Source: Peptostreptococcaceae bacterium (GTDB taxonomy: Bacteria; Bacillota; Clostridia; Peptostreptococcales; Filifactoraceae). Taken from it: DNA of 52,461 nt. The notes below the pieces were generated by a model. That model worked only from the letters and a program-made list of their open reading frames with translations. It was not told where the DNA came from and did no database searches. Shown piece after piece: positions 32,985 to 42,349 of the stretch (its first letter is position 1; every line of letters starts with the position of its first letter). The DNA is taken from assembly GCA_030532905.1 (NCBI GenBank), contig JAUNKE010000005.1, positions 1-52,461 of the forward strand, read 5' to 3'. The translations under genes and the position numbers were made by a program.

Positions 32985-35117
32985 TTATTTAGAAACTGTA
33001 GCTGTCTTAGCAGCAGCATCCCAGTCGATTTGTACACCGAATGCAGTTGCAAGAGATCTAAGCTCGATGAAAGTAGTTCCGTTAACTAGCTCTGCTTTAG
33101 CAGCAAGTTTAACAGGAGTACCGTTAATGTGCATAGTTTCTGCTCCGATTACTACAGCAGCAACCTTAGTTGAGTCTGTGAATGTAGCAGTCTTAGTTTG
33201 TCCGTTCCACTGAACATGTAGTCCTAGTGACTCAGCAAGTGCTCTTACAGGAAGCATAGTTCTACCATTCTTCACATAAGGTGCAGAAGCAGCAGTTTTA
33301 GCTTGTCCGTTTACAGTGTACTGAGTTTGTCCGATTGTGAATACAGTTAGGATTGACTCAAGAGCGTACTCTTTAACAACCTTAATATATTCTGTGTTCA
33401 CTACATTCGCTCCATTAAGAGCCGCATATACTTTGATTACATCATCCGTAGATGAACCGTCTACAAGAACTTTTACTCCGGAAATAGTGATTACCGCAGC
33501 TTCTCCGGAAGATTGCTTAGTTATAGGGAACTCGATTGCAGCAAACTTCTCTTGATCTCCAATTTTCTTATATGATGGATCTCCAAACTTCATTCCGTTT
33601 GTGGCTTCAATTTTTACTGCACTTGTAGCAAACTGAGTGTAGCTTCTTCTTGTGTTGAATCGGATTTGTAGTTTGTCTTGTCTAGTAAGAAGACCAGCTT
33701 TTGCTTCTGTAATTACAATGTTAGCTGTTTCTCTAGCTTCACCTTTTTTCACAGGCATTTCTTCAGATTTGATAGCAAGTTTAGGAGTAATTTTTACAGC
33801 ATCCGCTTTTACTTCCCATCCTCTTTGAGCAGCTGTCAAAGTAGCAACTCCATCTTTTGAAGCAGCAGTTCTAAGCTCAATATCAAACTTAACTTCTTCA
33901 AGATCACGAGCAATTGGAGCTAGACTGAATTCAGCATCCTTAAATACGCCCTCATCATCTCTACCTTCAAAGAAAGCTGTATTTGGCTTTGTAGCCTTTT
34001 CTGTATTATTTTTGAAAGTTACATCTGCACCATCAGCAGTAAAGTCGATAGGTCTGTCAGAAATTGAACCTTTTGGCCCTTTCAAAGTAACAGTTACCAT
34101 TACTTTTTCTCCACCCCATACAGATGGTATTTCTCTTTTACCTTTTTCAACAATTGTCATTGTAACTTTGTAGTCAACAATCTTACCGATTACTGCACTA
34201 GCAGATGCTACATTGATGTCCGGTTCTCCCGCTTTTTTGTCAAAAATTCTAACATTTACTCTTACTGATCCTTCAGATGCATGTCTTCCCATTCTATCCA
34301 CTACAGGAAGCACTAGAACAGATTTACTTGTAAGCGCAACATCACCAGGTACCACAGTAAGTTTGTTAGCAGCAACTGTTCCTGCTGCCACACCATCAAC
34401 AAACATTTGTGTGATTGGAGCTGGAGCAGCTGCATCAAACTTCACTGCGTCATCATCAATAGTTATTTCCATTTCACGAGTGTATCCTGCTGGTGCTACA
34501 GCTTTCAAAGTCTTTGCAAAATCTTTAATTTCAAATTGAGAAAGCTCGCCACCATCAAAGCTTACCGCTTTTTCCGGGTCTTTAGCAGTTACACTTAATC
34601 CTGCAGTAGTATCTCTAACTACAGCAACTTTCATAGGAGCAAGCGTTCCAACTCCGGTATTGTCCTCATCTGTTAGCTTAAGCATTACATCACCAGTATT
34701 TGGGAAATAAACCGGGATGTTCAATGTAATTGTAGCATCAGCCCCAAGATTTACATCTGGTGCACCACCCAATTTAATAAAAATAAGATTGTCCGCCGGT
34801 TGAGTTGCACCAGTAGCTGCAAGAGTTACATTTGTAAAGCCGTCAATTTTTACTTCAGCTCCACCTAATTGAGCTGTATTAGCAGCTCTAAATGCTGCTC
34901 CGTTATCAATTTCCAGTCTCAATGTTCCTGGATTAATAGTAGAACCTTTTGGCACTTTAAAAGTAACTGTCACATTTTTGCGCTCTCCTGCAACATCATC
35001 TAAACTCGCAGGGATGTCCAGCGTTGTATATACTGCTGTTGCTGCTGCAAATGCTGACATTGGTAGCATTGTAATAATCATCAATGCCGCCATTAAAAGA
35101 GATAATCTCTTCTTCAT
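32985..35117 (-). CDS. large secreted surface protein with C-terminal stalk domain, 710 residues
   Basis: An exported protein. The signal peptide ends near residue 24 (AFA/AA). A long beta-rich body follows with no family I can name, repetitive in style (VKVxLK, EVKFDIELRT). The last 120 residues carry two PF07833-like units (KNGRTMLPVRALAESLGLHV and NGTTFIELRSLATAFGVQID). The composition is rich in Ala, Thr, Val and Lys with almost no Cys. Codon use differs from neighbours (GCA/GCT, AGA and ACA frequent, few GCC/TCC), which suggests very high expression, like an S-layer or major surface protein. AAGGAGG precedes ATG 35117; the longer frame to 35237 covers the promoter. A close paralogue is at 36450. 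Confidence 0.82.
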   Translation of the reverse strand: MKKRLSLLMAALMIITMLPMSAFAAATAVYTTLDIPASLDDVAGERKNVTVTFKVPKGSTINPGTLRLEIDNGAAFRAANTAQLGGAEVKIDGFTNVTLAATGATQPADNLIFIKLGGAPDVNLGADATITLNIPVYFPNTGDVMLKLTDEDNTGVGTLAPMKVAVVRDTTAGLSVTAKDPEKAVSFDGGELSQFEIKDFAKTLKAVAPAGYTREMEITIDDDAVKFDAAAPAPITQMFVDGVAAGTVAANKLTVVPGDVALTSKSVLVLPVVDRMGRHASEGSVRVNVRIFDKKAGEPDINVASASAVIGKIVDYKVTMTIVEKGKREIPSVWGGEKVMVTVTLKGPKGSISDRPIDFTADGADVTFKNNTEKATKPNTAFFEGRDDEGVFKDAEFSLAPIARDLEEVKFDIELRTAASKDGVATLTAAQRGWEVKADAVKITPKLAIKSEEMPVKKGEARETANIVITEAKAGLLTRQDKLQIRFNTRRSYTQFATSAVKIEATNGMKFGDPSYKKIGDQEKFAAIEFPITKQSSGEAAVITISGVKVLVDGSSTDDVIKVYAALNGANVVNTEYIKVVKEYALESILTVFTIGQTQYTVNGQAKTAASAPYVKNGRTMLPVRALAESLGLHVQWNGQTKTATFTDSTKVAAVVIGAETMHINGTPVKLAAKAELVNGTTFIELRSLATAFGVQIDWDAAAKTATVSK

Positions 35118-35208
35118 TTTGTTTTCCTCCTTTTGATATAGAAAAAATAATTTTTCTGAGAGTATGGGCTCTCTTCCCTTTTCAGTAAAATACCGATTTA
35201 CAAATGCC

Positions 35209-35269
35209 ATTATATCAACGGACTGATGGTGTGTCAATCAATATTGGGAATTTGTAACATAACTGTAAT
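35209..35269 (-). promoter_or_regulatory. strong promoter of the 32985 gene with exact WalR box
   Basis: On the minus strand, TTGACA (35232-35237), a 17-bp spacer and TATAAT (35209-35214): a full consensus promoter. TGTAAC-ATAAC-TGTAAT at 35253-35269 (plus strand) matches TGTWAH-N5-TGTWAH exactly and lies just upstream of the -35 box. The remaining 35270-35583 has no gene; it holds another possible minus-strand promoter (TTGACC near 35335) and AT-rich sequence. Confidence 0.7.
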
Positions 35270-35583
35270 TTTACCGTCGAAGCAAGTATCAACTTGTCCC
35301 CTATTGTTTATAATACTATAAGTAGAGTGTAGAGGTCAACATTTTTCGCCCAATCTCCACCGTATTATTGCCTTGTAGATATGATAACACAATTTTTACG
35401 CTTTGTGTGTTACAATTCGGTTTAATTTTGTTACAAAATAATGACTTTCAATCGCCGTATTCAGCCCAAAAATATTTTTTGGTTTTGAAATTTGAATGTT
35501 AAATTCGTGACCCTTCCTTATTATATAGTGCTCATCATTTTATTTTGTTCCGTTTCTTTTTGATTCGGATTTTTAGATGACCT

Positions 35584-36366
35584 CTATAAGACAAATTTTT
35601 TGACCGCTTCCAGAACTCCTTTGGAGTTTTCCGCTTGAGTGATATACTGCGCTTTTTCTTTCAGTTTGGGGACAGCATTTGCCACCGCTACACCCAGTCC
35701 TGACCAGTCCACCATTTCCGTATCGTTGTGGTTATCTCCGCAAGCCATAACCTCCTGCTGTTTGATGCCAAGCGATTCGGCGAGCCGCTTCAGCGCATTT
35801 CTTTTTCCGGCATTTAGCGGCAGTATTTCAATCAGACAATCTTCGGATTGAGTAATAATCAATTCTTTTCCGAATTTGTTTTTGATTTCTTTTATCAGCA
35901 TTTTGATTTTTTTCGGGTCATCGACTATCATCGCTTTTGCGGAGCGGATGTCTCTGACTTGTCTAAGGTCTTTTACTATTTCGTATGTCGTGTGTTTCAA
36001 GTCCGGGTCTCGAAACAATTTATCATTTTCTTCTCCGACAATTACTTTGCTTTGGTCGTAGAATTGTAAAAACAGTTCATGTTCATGACAATAGTCGGCT
36101 AAGCGACGAATCATCTCCATGGATAATAGTTTTTCTTCACGCATTTGTGTGTCGTAAGTTACGGAGCCGTTAAAGGATACGCAGATGGTTCCTTCGCCTA
36201 TTTGATTGGCATAATATTTTGTCGTTGCCAATATTCTTCCCGTAACCAATGCGATAAACACCCCTTTTGCTTTGGCTGTCCGTAATGCTTCTAAAGTTTC
36301 CGGCTCGATTTCTTTTTTAGAGTTAAGCAAAGTATTGTCCAAATCGAGCGCAATCAGTTTGATCAT
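35584..36366 (-). CDS. Cof-type HAD-IIB phosphatase
   Basis: A cytosolic phosphatase of 260 residues. Motif I is LDLDNTLLNS at the N terminus (nucleophile Asp), motif II is in ALVTGR, and the late motif is ACGDNHNDTEM. The family (Cof/YkrA/YwpJ) hydrolyses sugar or nucleotide phosphates such as FMN or PLP precursors; the substrate cannot be read from the sequence. AGAAAGGGG precedes the ATG. It sits between two surface-protein genes without operon links. Confidence 0.9.
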   Translation of the reverse strand: MIKLIALDLDNTLLNSKKEIEPETLEALRTAKAKGVFIALVTGRILATTKYYANQIGEGTICVSFNGSVTYDTQMREEKLLSMEMIRRLADYCHEHELFLQFYDQSKVIVGEENDKLFRDPDLKHTTYEIVKDLRQVRDIRSAKAMIVDDPKKIKMLIKEIKNKFGKELIITQSEDCLIEILPLNAGKRNALKRLAESLGIKQQEVMACGDNHNDTEMVDWSGLGVAVANAVPKLKEKAQYITQAENSKGVLEAVKKFVL

Positions 36367-36408
36367 AATTTCCCCTTTCTACCTAAAAATGTTGAAACAG
36401 ACCTTTTC

Positions 36409-36441
36409 AAACAAAAAGAGCGACGAGCGCCCTTTTTGTTT
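36409..36441 (-). terminator. terminator of the stalk-domain gene at 36450
   Basis: AAACAAAAAG (36409-36418) and CTTTTTGTTT (36432-36441) form a 10-bp stem extended by GC pairs inside. It lies between the HAD gene start and the end of the surface-protein gene. Confidence 0.75.
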
Positions 36442-36449
36442 GACTATTA

Positions 36450-38600
36450 TTATCCGTTGACAACAACGGTTTTTGTTGCTGCTTGCCACTCAATATTTAC
36501 ACCGAATGCAGTTGCCAATGAGCGAAGCTCGATCATTGTGGAGCCGTCTTTGATTTCTGCCGGTGCAGACAATGGTACCGGTGTATTGTTTACCGTCATT
36601 GTGCTTTGACCGATTTTTACCACTGCTACTTTTTCAGCATTTTGGAATGTTGCGGTCTTGGTGGTATTATCCCAGCTTGCAGTCAATCCTAACGATTCTC
36701 CTACCGCTCTTACCGGAAGCATGGTTCTTCCGTTGTTGATATAAGGTGCTGTATGAAGAGTTTTTTGTTGTCCTGCCGCTGTATAGCTTTTGTTTCCGAT
36801 TGTAAAAATAGTTTTGATGGATACCGGTTTACCGATGGTAAAGAATGGAGTTACACTTTCAACGCTGTTGTTCAATGTTGTTTGTAGATTTACTCTATCC
36901 ATTACCGCTTTTTCTGTAAGGTATCCTTTGATTCCTGTTAGCGTAATCATTCCCGCTTTCTCATAAGAGCGTGAGCCGATTGTAAGCACGAGGATGTTTT
37001 CCTGTTTTCCAAGCTCGATGGACTCCACGGTCAGATTGTTTGTAGTTTCCGCTTTTATATCTTTTGCATTGTTGAATGCGATATGCTGTCCTTTATCTCT
37101 GTCGCTTCCTGCGTAAACCAACTCAAGGTACAATTTGTCCCCTTTTTGAAGCATATTTTTCTCAACTTCTTTGATAACTACTTTCGGAAGTTCCGCAATA
37201 ACTCCTTTGTCAACGCTTGTCGGTACGATTTCGACTTCAATTGTTTTGGATGTTTTTGCAATATCGATTTTTTGCTCATCCACTTTTGCGGAATTTGCTT
37301 TGATTGTTACCGGTCCGCTGGAATTCGGATCTGCAACGATGTCAAATGTCATTTTGATCATTTGAATATCATTTTTGTTGGTTCGGATAGAGAAGTCATT
37401 GCTCTTGTAAACTTCGTATCCTGCAATTTTATTGGAAGATCCTGCTGATTTGGATGCGGTGAGTACGATTCCCGCCGGCTCGTTGACTGCTAATTTTCCA
37501 AATACGATTTCCGCTCCTTCGATATCAAAATCGATGAGTGCTCCGTTGCCCAATGTTCCTTCTACCGCTTTTACGGTAAGTTCTACTGTTTTTGACATTC
37601 CTTTTGAAAGGTTCGGAATTTGTTTTGTTCCTTTTTCAACCGCTGTCAATGTCAATCCGTAGCTTGCATATTCTCCGATTACAACATCTTGTGAAGATAC
37701 TTTCTTATCGTTTACACGAAGCTCCACTTCCGCCATAATCTTTCCTTTTTCCATATCTTTCGCTTTGAGTCTTACATCCGGGAAGATATTTACATAAGCT
37801 GTATCTTTTGTAATATTCGTGATGATAAGCTCCGAGCGGTCAGATGAAAGTCTTACCATCGGTTGAGCTCCGTCGGTTTTTGCTTTTGAATCCGGTGTAA
37901 AGAGGTATCCGGATGGCAATGTTACAACCAATTTGTTCTCATCTTTTTTGTCGGATAGTTTTCCAAGTTGATATACCAAGATGCTTGAAAGCATTCCGCC
38001 TCCCGGTCCGATTTTTGTTCCGGGCTTCTCCACTTTTACATCGATATCTTTTGCTTCCGGTTTTTGGTCGGTTGCCGTCTTTGTCTTATGGTCGCCGATT
38101 CCGGTAGCTACGCCGTTTTTACCGATATCTCTTAGTGTAAGATTTACATCTCCTTCAGAAGATGCTGTAAAATCCAACTTGAGCGTAACAATTACTTCAA
38201 TATTATCCGTATTGTTTGCCGCTGTTGCCGAATTGATGTCCAAATTAAATATTTTTTCTCCACCCGCAACATTGTTTCCTGTTGTTGATGTAAATACGAT
38301 GTCCGGTGATTTTTTTGTTGTCTTTCCCTGATAAATTTCTGCTGAAGCTGCATTTACCGCTGTTGCGAGTTTTGCATTTTCCAGCTCAAAAATAACTCGT
38401 CCTTCTTTTAGGTCAAGATTCTTTCCTAAATCAATTTTTAATTTTACCTCTTTCTCTTTATCTGCTGTAGTAAATGTCGGTATTGAGCCGATTACACTCA
38501 GCTCCGGCACTACTTGGTCCGCAGATGCTGAAATTGGCACGAGTGAAATAATCATCAGCATTGCCAATAGAAGTGAAAATTGTTTTTTAATAATTTTCAT
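36450..38600 (-). CDS. large secreted surface protein with C-terminal stalk domain, 716 residues
   Basis: A paralogue of the gene at 32985. The signal peptide ends near residue 27 (SASA/DQ). A beta-rich body of about 570 residues follows, then two PF07833-like units (NNGRTMLPVRAVGESLGLTA and DGSTMIELRSLATAFGVNI), which are the most conserved part between the two. In the body the two proteins share short segments such as EKGTKQIP/EKGKREIP. Codon use is closer to that of the surrounding genes than in the 32985 gene. AAGGAGG lies before the ATG; the frame to 38663 is not used. Both proteins could form a surface layer or wall-associated fibres; no LPXTG or SLH motif was seen. Confidence 0.8.
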   Translation of the reverse strand: MKIIKKQFSLLLAMLMIISLVPISASADQVVPELSVIGSIPTFTTADKEKEVKLKIDLGKNLDLKEGRVIFELENAKLATAVNAASAEIYQGKTTKKSPDIVFTSTTGNNVAGGEKIFNLDINSATAANNTDNIEVIVTLKLDFTASSEGDVNLTLRDIGKNGVATGIGDHKTKTATDQKPEAKDIDVKVEKPGTKIGPGGGMLSSILVYQLGKLSDKKDENKLVVTLPSGYLFTPDSKAKTDGAQPMVRLSSDRSELIITNITKDTAYVNIFPDVRLKAKDMEKGKIMAEVELRVNDKKVSSQDVVIGEYASYGLTLTAVEKGTKQIPNLSKGMSKTVELTVKAVEGTLGNGALIDFDIEGAEIVFGKLAVNEPAGIVLTASKSAGSSNKIAGYEVYKSNDFSIRTNKNDIQMIKMTFDIVADPNSSGPVTIKANSAKVDEQKIDIAKTSKTIEVEIVPTSVDKGVIAELPKVVIKEVEKNMLQKGDKLYLELVYAGSDRDKGQHIAFNNAKDIKAETTNNLTVESIELGKQENILVLTIGSRSYEKAGMITLTGIKGYLTEKAVMDRVNLQTTLNNSVESVTPFFTIGKPVSIKTIFTIGNKSYTAAGQQKTLHTAPYINNGRTMLPVRAVGESLGLTASWDNTTKTATFQNAEKVAVVKIGQSTMTVNNTPVPLSAPAEIKDGSTMIELRSLATAFGVNIEWQAATKTVVVNG

Positions 38601-38651
38601 TTGTTTTCCTCCTTCAAAATTTAACCTATGAAAATAGATTTGTTCTCTACC

Positions 38652-38711
38652 ATTATATCGCATATTGCGTTTTTGTGTAGCTTTTTCTATAAGATGTTAC
38701 CTTTTTTTAAT
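38652..38711 (-). promoter_or_regulatory. promoter elements between two stalk-domain genes
   Basis: TATAAT on the minus strand at 38652-38657 serves the 36450 gene, with a poor -35. TGTTAC-N5-TTTAAT (38695-38711, plus strand) is one mismatch from the WalR box. The region to 38780 also contains TGTGTTACAATG, a possible -10 area for the divergent 38793 gene. Confidence 0.45.
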
Positions 38712-38792
38712 CTTTTTGTAATAATTATTTGCATTTTTTGTGTTACAATGTTCCTAGAATAAAGGTTTTTACCTTAAATATTAGGAGGTTTT

Positions 38793-39716
38793 ATGAAATT
38801 TAATAAGAAATTAATGGCAGGAGCATTGGCTTCGTTGATGGTGGTTTCATCTTTCGCCGTAGCTGCTCCGAATAAGAAAAACTTGGTTGCGTCTTATGGC
38901 GTAACATTGCGTGTGAACGGTTCAAACTTTACCGTATCGGATGCTTCGATGAGACCTTTCATCACTCAGGACGGCAGAACTTATGTTTCAATTGCGGCTC
39001 TTAACCAAATGGGTATCGCAACGGCTGCTTATGACAAAGCAACTAAGACGGTAAGTGTAAATTCTTCCGGTGGCGGTGCAATCGGTGGAAATCTTGCTCA
39101 ATTGCAAGCGCAAGTTCAATCGCAAACTTCTGAAATTTCCCGTTTGCAATATGAAAACAATCAATTGAAAGCGGAGATTGAAAGATTGAAAGGTTCTTCC
39201 GACAAGAAAGATGATAAGAAGAACGATAAAAAGAATGACGGCTCCAAGTCGCTAAGTAATTTGACTTCCTCTGAGAAGCGTGACTATGAAAAAGAAATCG
39301 AAAAAGAAATTCGATTTATCCGAGCAGAATCAAGATTCAGCAGAAACCAGCGTTTTGATGGTACTGCCAATGTAGGTTCTCGTTCCATCTCTTTGACTCT
39401 TTATCCTTATGACAAATTGTCTCAGGAAGAAATTACAGATTGGAATGATCGCGTAAAAGACAGAAGACTCAGCGAGCAACTTGAAGAGGATTATGCTGAT
39501 TTCGTTTCAGGTGCTGTAAAAGATATGCTCAAAGGTATCTTGAAAGATCACTCCGGATACAATATTGAGGTTACCATCTACACGGATTCCGGAATGAAGA
39601 AAACAATGGTGGAAGGCGAGTATAACGCAAGCCGTGACAGAAGCAGCGCTTCCGTTTTTGAAGTAAAAAATTTGAAAGCTCCGATTGCTAATGCAGCCGG
39701 AGCTTTTTTGTTTTAG
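38793..39716 (+). CDS. secreted stalk-domain protein with coiled coil, 307 residues
   Basis: An exported protein. The signal peptide (to about residue 24) leads into one PF07833-like unit (QDGRTYVSIAALNQMGIATA, about 58-78), a Gly linker, then a coiled coil (QAQVQSQTSEISRLQYENNQ, about 105-135), a Lys/Asp-rich linker and a C-terminal domain of about 140 residues. TTAGGAGG lies before the ATG. The last 14 codons are encoded by a terminator-type hairpin and its T run, so the stop codon falls a few bases after the place where transcription should end. It is divergent from the 36450 gene. Confidence 0.8.
   Translation: MKFNKKLMAGALASLMVVSSFAVAAPNKKNLVASYGVTLRVNGSNFTVSDASMRPFITQDGRTYVSIAALNQMGIATAAYDKATKTVSVNSSGGGAIGGNLAQLQAQVQSQTSEISRLQYENNQLKAEIERLKGSSDKKDDKKNDKKNDGSKSLSNLTSSEKRDYEKEIEKEIRFIRAESRFSRNQRFDGTANVGSRSISLTLYPYDKLSQEEITDWNDRVKDRRLSEQLEEDYADFVSGAVKDMLKGILKDHSGYNIEVTIYTDSGMKKTMVEGEYNASRDRSSASVFEVKNLKAPIANAAGAFLF
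39675..39709 (+). terminator. intrinsic terminator inside the 3' end of the 38793 gene
   Basis: AAAGCTCCG (39675-39683) and CGGAGCTTT (39698-39706) form a perfect 9-bp stem followed by a T run (to 39709, then G and four more T). The gene's stop codon is at 39714-39716, beyond the usual release site. Confidence 0.75.
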
Positions 39717-39727
39717 TCTTTCGTATT

Positions 39728-40774
39728 TTATTCGTCTGTGGTATTCACCGTTTCATTTATCACATTCTCCGGTTCGTTTTGTGTTCCCGCAAGGGAATGT
39801 ATTTCTTCCGTATTACTGATATTGATTTGCATCTCGTTCATCAGGGATTCGCGATACGCTTTTTGCATCAATTCGAATTCTTTTTTGCGAATTTCTTTTT
39901 CTTTTCGGTTATCCGAAATCGCCATTCTTACCAGCAAATAAATTGTCGGCAGAATCATTATCAGGCAAATCGTATCGTAGGCATGATAGACGATGTCCAA
40001 ATCAAGTGCGGGCGGGAGCGCCGCCATAAAATTGTTGATGATGTGCATGAGAAGCGGAATGAGGATGCTTCTCGTATGTCGATATACGATGGCGATGGCA
40101 ATTCCCATCAGTGCGGTATAGACGCCTTGCACAAAGTTGCCATGCCAAATCCCGAAACTGATGGCGGTTACAAGAACGGCGAACCAGCCTCGTCGTATTC
40201 TTTCGGCATAGTAGTATTGGATGCCGCGAAATATCAGTTCTTCCACCAAAGGCCCCAGAAAGACGACGGACAGGAATACCCAAATATATGCTTCGGAGTC
40301 CACGGGGGCAAAGGCGGTCGCAAATTCTTCCAAACTTTCGCCCAGTCCAATCACATCTTCGCCACCGGTCGTTTCCAATATGGCGGTCACAAAATCGACA
40401 GCCGACAGCCAAATATAAGAAATTCCTCCGATTCCGAATGTGATGATGACCGTTTTGATGATGGTTTTGATGTCGCATTTCTTTTGGTGCGGCTCTATCA
40501 TCAACAATCTTTCTTTGTGTCGAACGCGGATGTACCATGGCAGATAGATGATGCTCGCAAAAATACAGAACATCGCATCGGCGAAGTAGGTATTGTTGCC
40601 GTACAGCGTGTCCATGGTTTCGTAATCGTAACCCAAAACCTGCTCTCCGAAAAGGTACGCGGTCGAGTAAAAAAATTGTTGTAACCAATTATAAGTCAGC
40701 GGCAGGACAACAATGAGTACGAGGATGCGCAGTATTTGTGGCAGGTTCCATCGGTTTTTTGTGATGTCAGTCAT
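39728..40774 (-). CDS. CPBP family intramembrane metalloprotease
   Basis: A 348-residue membrane protein with about eight helices. The CPBP/Abi motifs are present: EELIFRG (motif 1, EExxxR-like), FGIWHGNF (motif 2) and a final HIINN (motif 3). CAAX-type family members cleave prenylated or other membrane peptides; in Bacillota they are often linked to bacteriocin immunity or protein secretion. The C-terminal 60 residues are charged and cytosolic. GGAG precedes the ATG. It appears to be a single gene. Confidence 0.87.
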   Translation of the reverse strand: MTDITKNRWNLPQILRILVLIVVLPLTYNWLQQFFYSTAYLFGEQVLGYDYETMDTLYGNNTYFADAMFCIFASIIYLPWYIRVRHKERLLMIEPHQKKCDIKTIIKTVIITFGIGGISYIWLSAVDFVTAILETTGGEDVIGLGESLEEFATAFAPVDSEAYIWVFLSVVFLGPLVEELIFRGIQYYYAERIRRGWFAVLVTAISFGIWHGNFVQGVYTALMGIAIAIVYRHTRSILIPLLMHIINNFMAALPPALDLDIVYHAYDTICLIMILPTIYLLVRMAISDNRKEKEIRKKEFELMQKAYRESLMNEMQINISNTEEIHSLAGTQNEPENVINETVNTTDE

Positions 40775-40833
40775 TGTTTCTCCATTCTGTTTTCGTTCTT
40801 CTTTTCAATTCTCTTTGCAAATTAAATCACTTG

Positions 40834-42336
40834 CTACTTGATGTAGTAGTAAGTCCAAATGCCGACTTCGGACAATGCCGGATGCGGTACCATCGTTTCG
40901 CGAATGGTCGTAAGCAGATTCGGATCCATCGCTCGAACCAATCCTTGTGCACGAAGTTCTTTGGTAGTTGGCGATGCGATTTCTTCATTGATTGGCTTTA
41001 ACTGCGTTTCGCCGGCGTTCATCAGATTGAGATATGGCTGAATCAGCATCGCGGATTCATGTCCGATGGCGTGGAATCCGAGCAGTTTTTTTGTTTTTTT
41101 ATCGATGATGACTTTGGCAAATTCGTTGTCATCTCCACCGTAGCCAAGAGCGAATCCTTTGGCGGTTTGGTTATAGAAATGCTTGCCGACTTCGATTTCG
41201 TATCCTTTTTCCAAAGCGGCTTGCTCGCTCATGCCGACATGTGCCACTTGCGGAAAGCTGAAAGTCACCGCCGGCACCAAATCGTATCTCGCCCAGCGGT
41301 ATTCCTGCGGCTTTTTGTTCATAAAACAATTGTGGGCGATGATGTCGGCTTCATAGTTGGCTTTGTGTCGGAATTGCTGTCTGCCGTTGACATCGCCGAA
41401 TGCCCATACCCCATCGACGGAGGTTTCCAAAAACTCGTTGGTCTTTATCCAACCTCTTTCATCGATGAGAATATTTGTATTTTCGATTATGAGTAAATCG
41501 GTGTTGCTGACGATTCCCGGTGCAACCAAAATTTCGTCGGCGACGATGTTTTTTTCTTCGCCGGTCGCTTTGTTGCGTACCTTGAGCATTTTTTTGTTGC
41601 CATGTTTTTTGACTAATATCGTATCGGTGTTCAAATACAAATCGATGCCTCGCTCTTTGTATCTGTCCATAATGACAGCGGAAATTTCTTCATCTTCTTT
41701 CGGCAACAATCGCACATTGCGTTGCACCATGCTGACTTTTGTGCCGACGGCATTGAATACATGGGCAAATTCGGTGCCGATGGCGCCGCCGCCTATGATA
41801 ATCAGGCTTTGGTACGGCTGCTGCGGGAAGCTGTCGCCGAACAAGCTTTCGGATGTGATATAGCCGACTTCTTCCAATCCTTCGATGTGAGGTACATTGG
41901 TTCTTCCTCCGACGCCGATGAAAATTTTGTCGGCGGTGATTTGCTCGCTGATTTCTCCATTGTTCAGCGCGACTTCGATAACTTTGTCACTGACGAAATA
42001 TCCTGTTCCCTGATAGACATCAAGGTTTTTCTGCTCTTTGTAAAAGCTTTCGAGTTCTTTGCTCTCGTCGATTTTTTCCCACACGCGTCGGGACATTTTG
42101 CTCCAATCGGTCGTGATGTTTTCACAATGGATGCCGAGCTCGGAGGCTTCTTTGATTTCTAAAATTTTGTCGGCAAAGGTCGCCATGACTTTGGTCGGAA
42201 TACATCCTCTCGTCAGGCAGGTTCCGCCGAATTTTCCTCGCTCGATTTGGGCGCAGGACAATCCTTGCTCCAAAGCGGCTTCCAAAATAATATTTCCGGC
42301 TCCGGTGCCGATTACAATCATATCATATTTTTTCAT
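40834..42336 (-). CDS. flavin-dependent disulfide oxidoreductase (dihydrolipoamide/mycothione reductase type)
   Basis: A 500-residue pyridine nucleotide-disulfide oxidoreductase. The FAD site is IGTGAGNI near residue 9, the redox-active Cys pair is in GGTCLTRGCIPTK, the NAD(P)-binding GGGAIGTEFAHVF is near 186, and the C-terminal H-P-A-L-S-E supplies the catalytic His/Glu pair. It reduces a disulfide with NAD(P)H, as in lipoamide or mycothione reductases. No pyruvate dehydrogenase genes lie nearby, so the partner disulfide is unknown. AGGAG-like sequence precedes the ATG. The gene stands between the CPBP gene and the broken lipoprotein gene. Confidence 0.9.
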   Translation of the reverse strand: MKKYDMIVIGTGAGNIILEAALEQGLSCAQIERGKFGGTCLTRGCIPTKVMATFADKILEIKEASELGIHCENITTDWSKMSRRVWEKIDESKELESFYKEQKNLDVYQGTGYFVSDKVIEVALNNGEISEQITADKIFIGVGGRTNVPHIEGLEEVGYITSESLFGDSFPQQPYQSLIIIGGGAIGTEFAHVFNAVGTKVSMVQRNVRLLPKEDEEISAVIMDRYKERGIDLYLNTDTILVKKHGNKKMLKVRNKATGEEKNIVADEILVAPGIVSNTDLLIIENTNILIDERGWIKTNEFLETSVDGVWAFGDVNGRQQFRHKANYEADIIAHNCFMNKKPQEYRWARYDLVPAVTFSFPQVAHVGMSEQAALEKGYEIEVGKHFYNQTAKGFALGYGGDDNEFAKVIIDKKTKKLLGFHAIGHESAMLIQPYLNLMNAGETQLKPINEEIASPTTKELRAQGLVRAMDPNLLTTIRETMVPHPALSEVGIWTYYYIK

Positions 42337-42349
42337 ATTTTCTCCTGTC

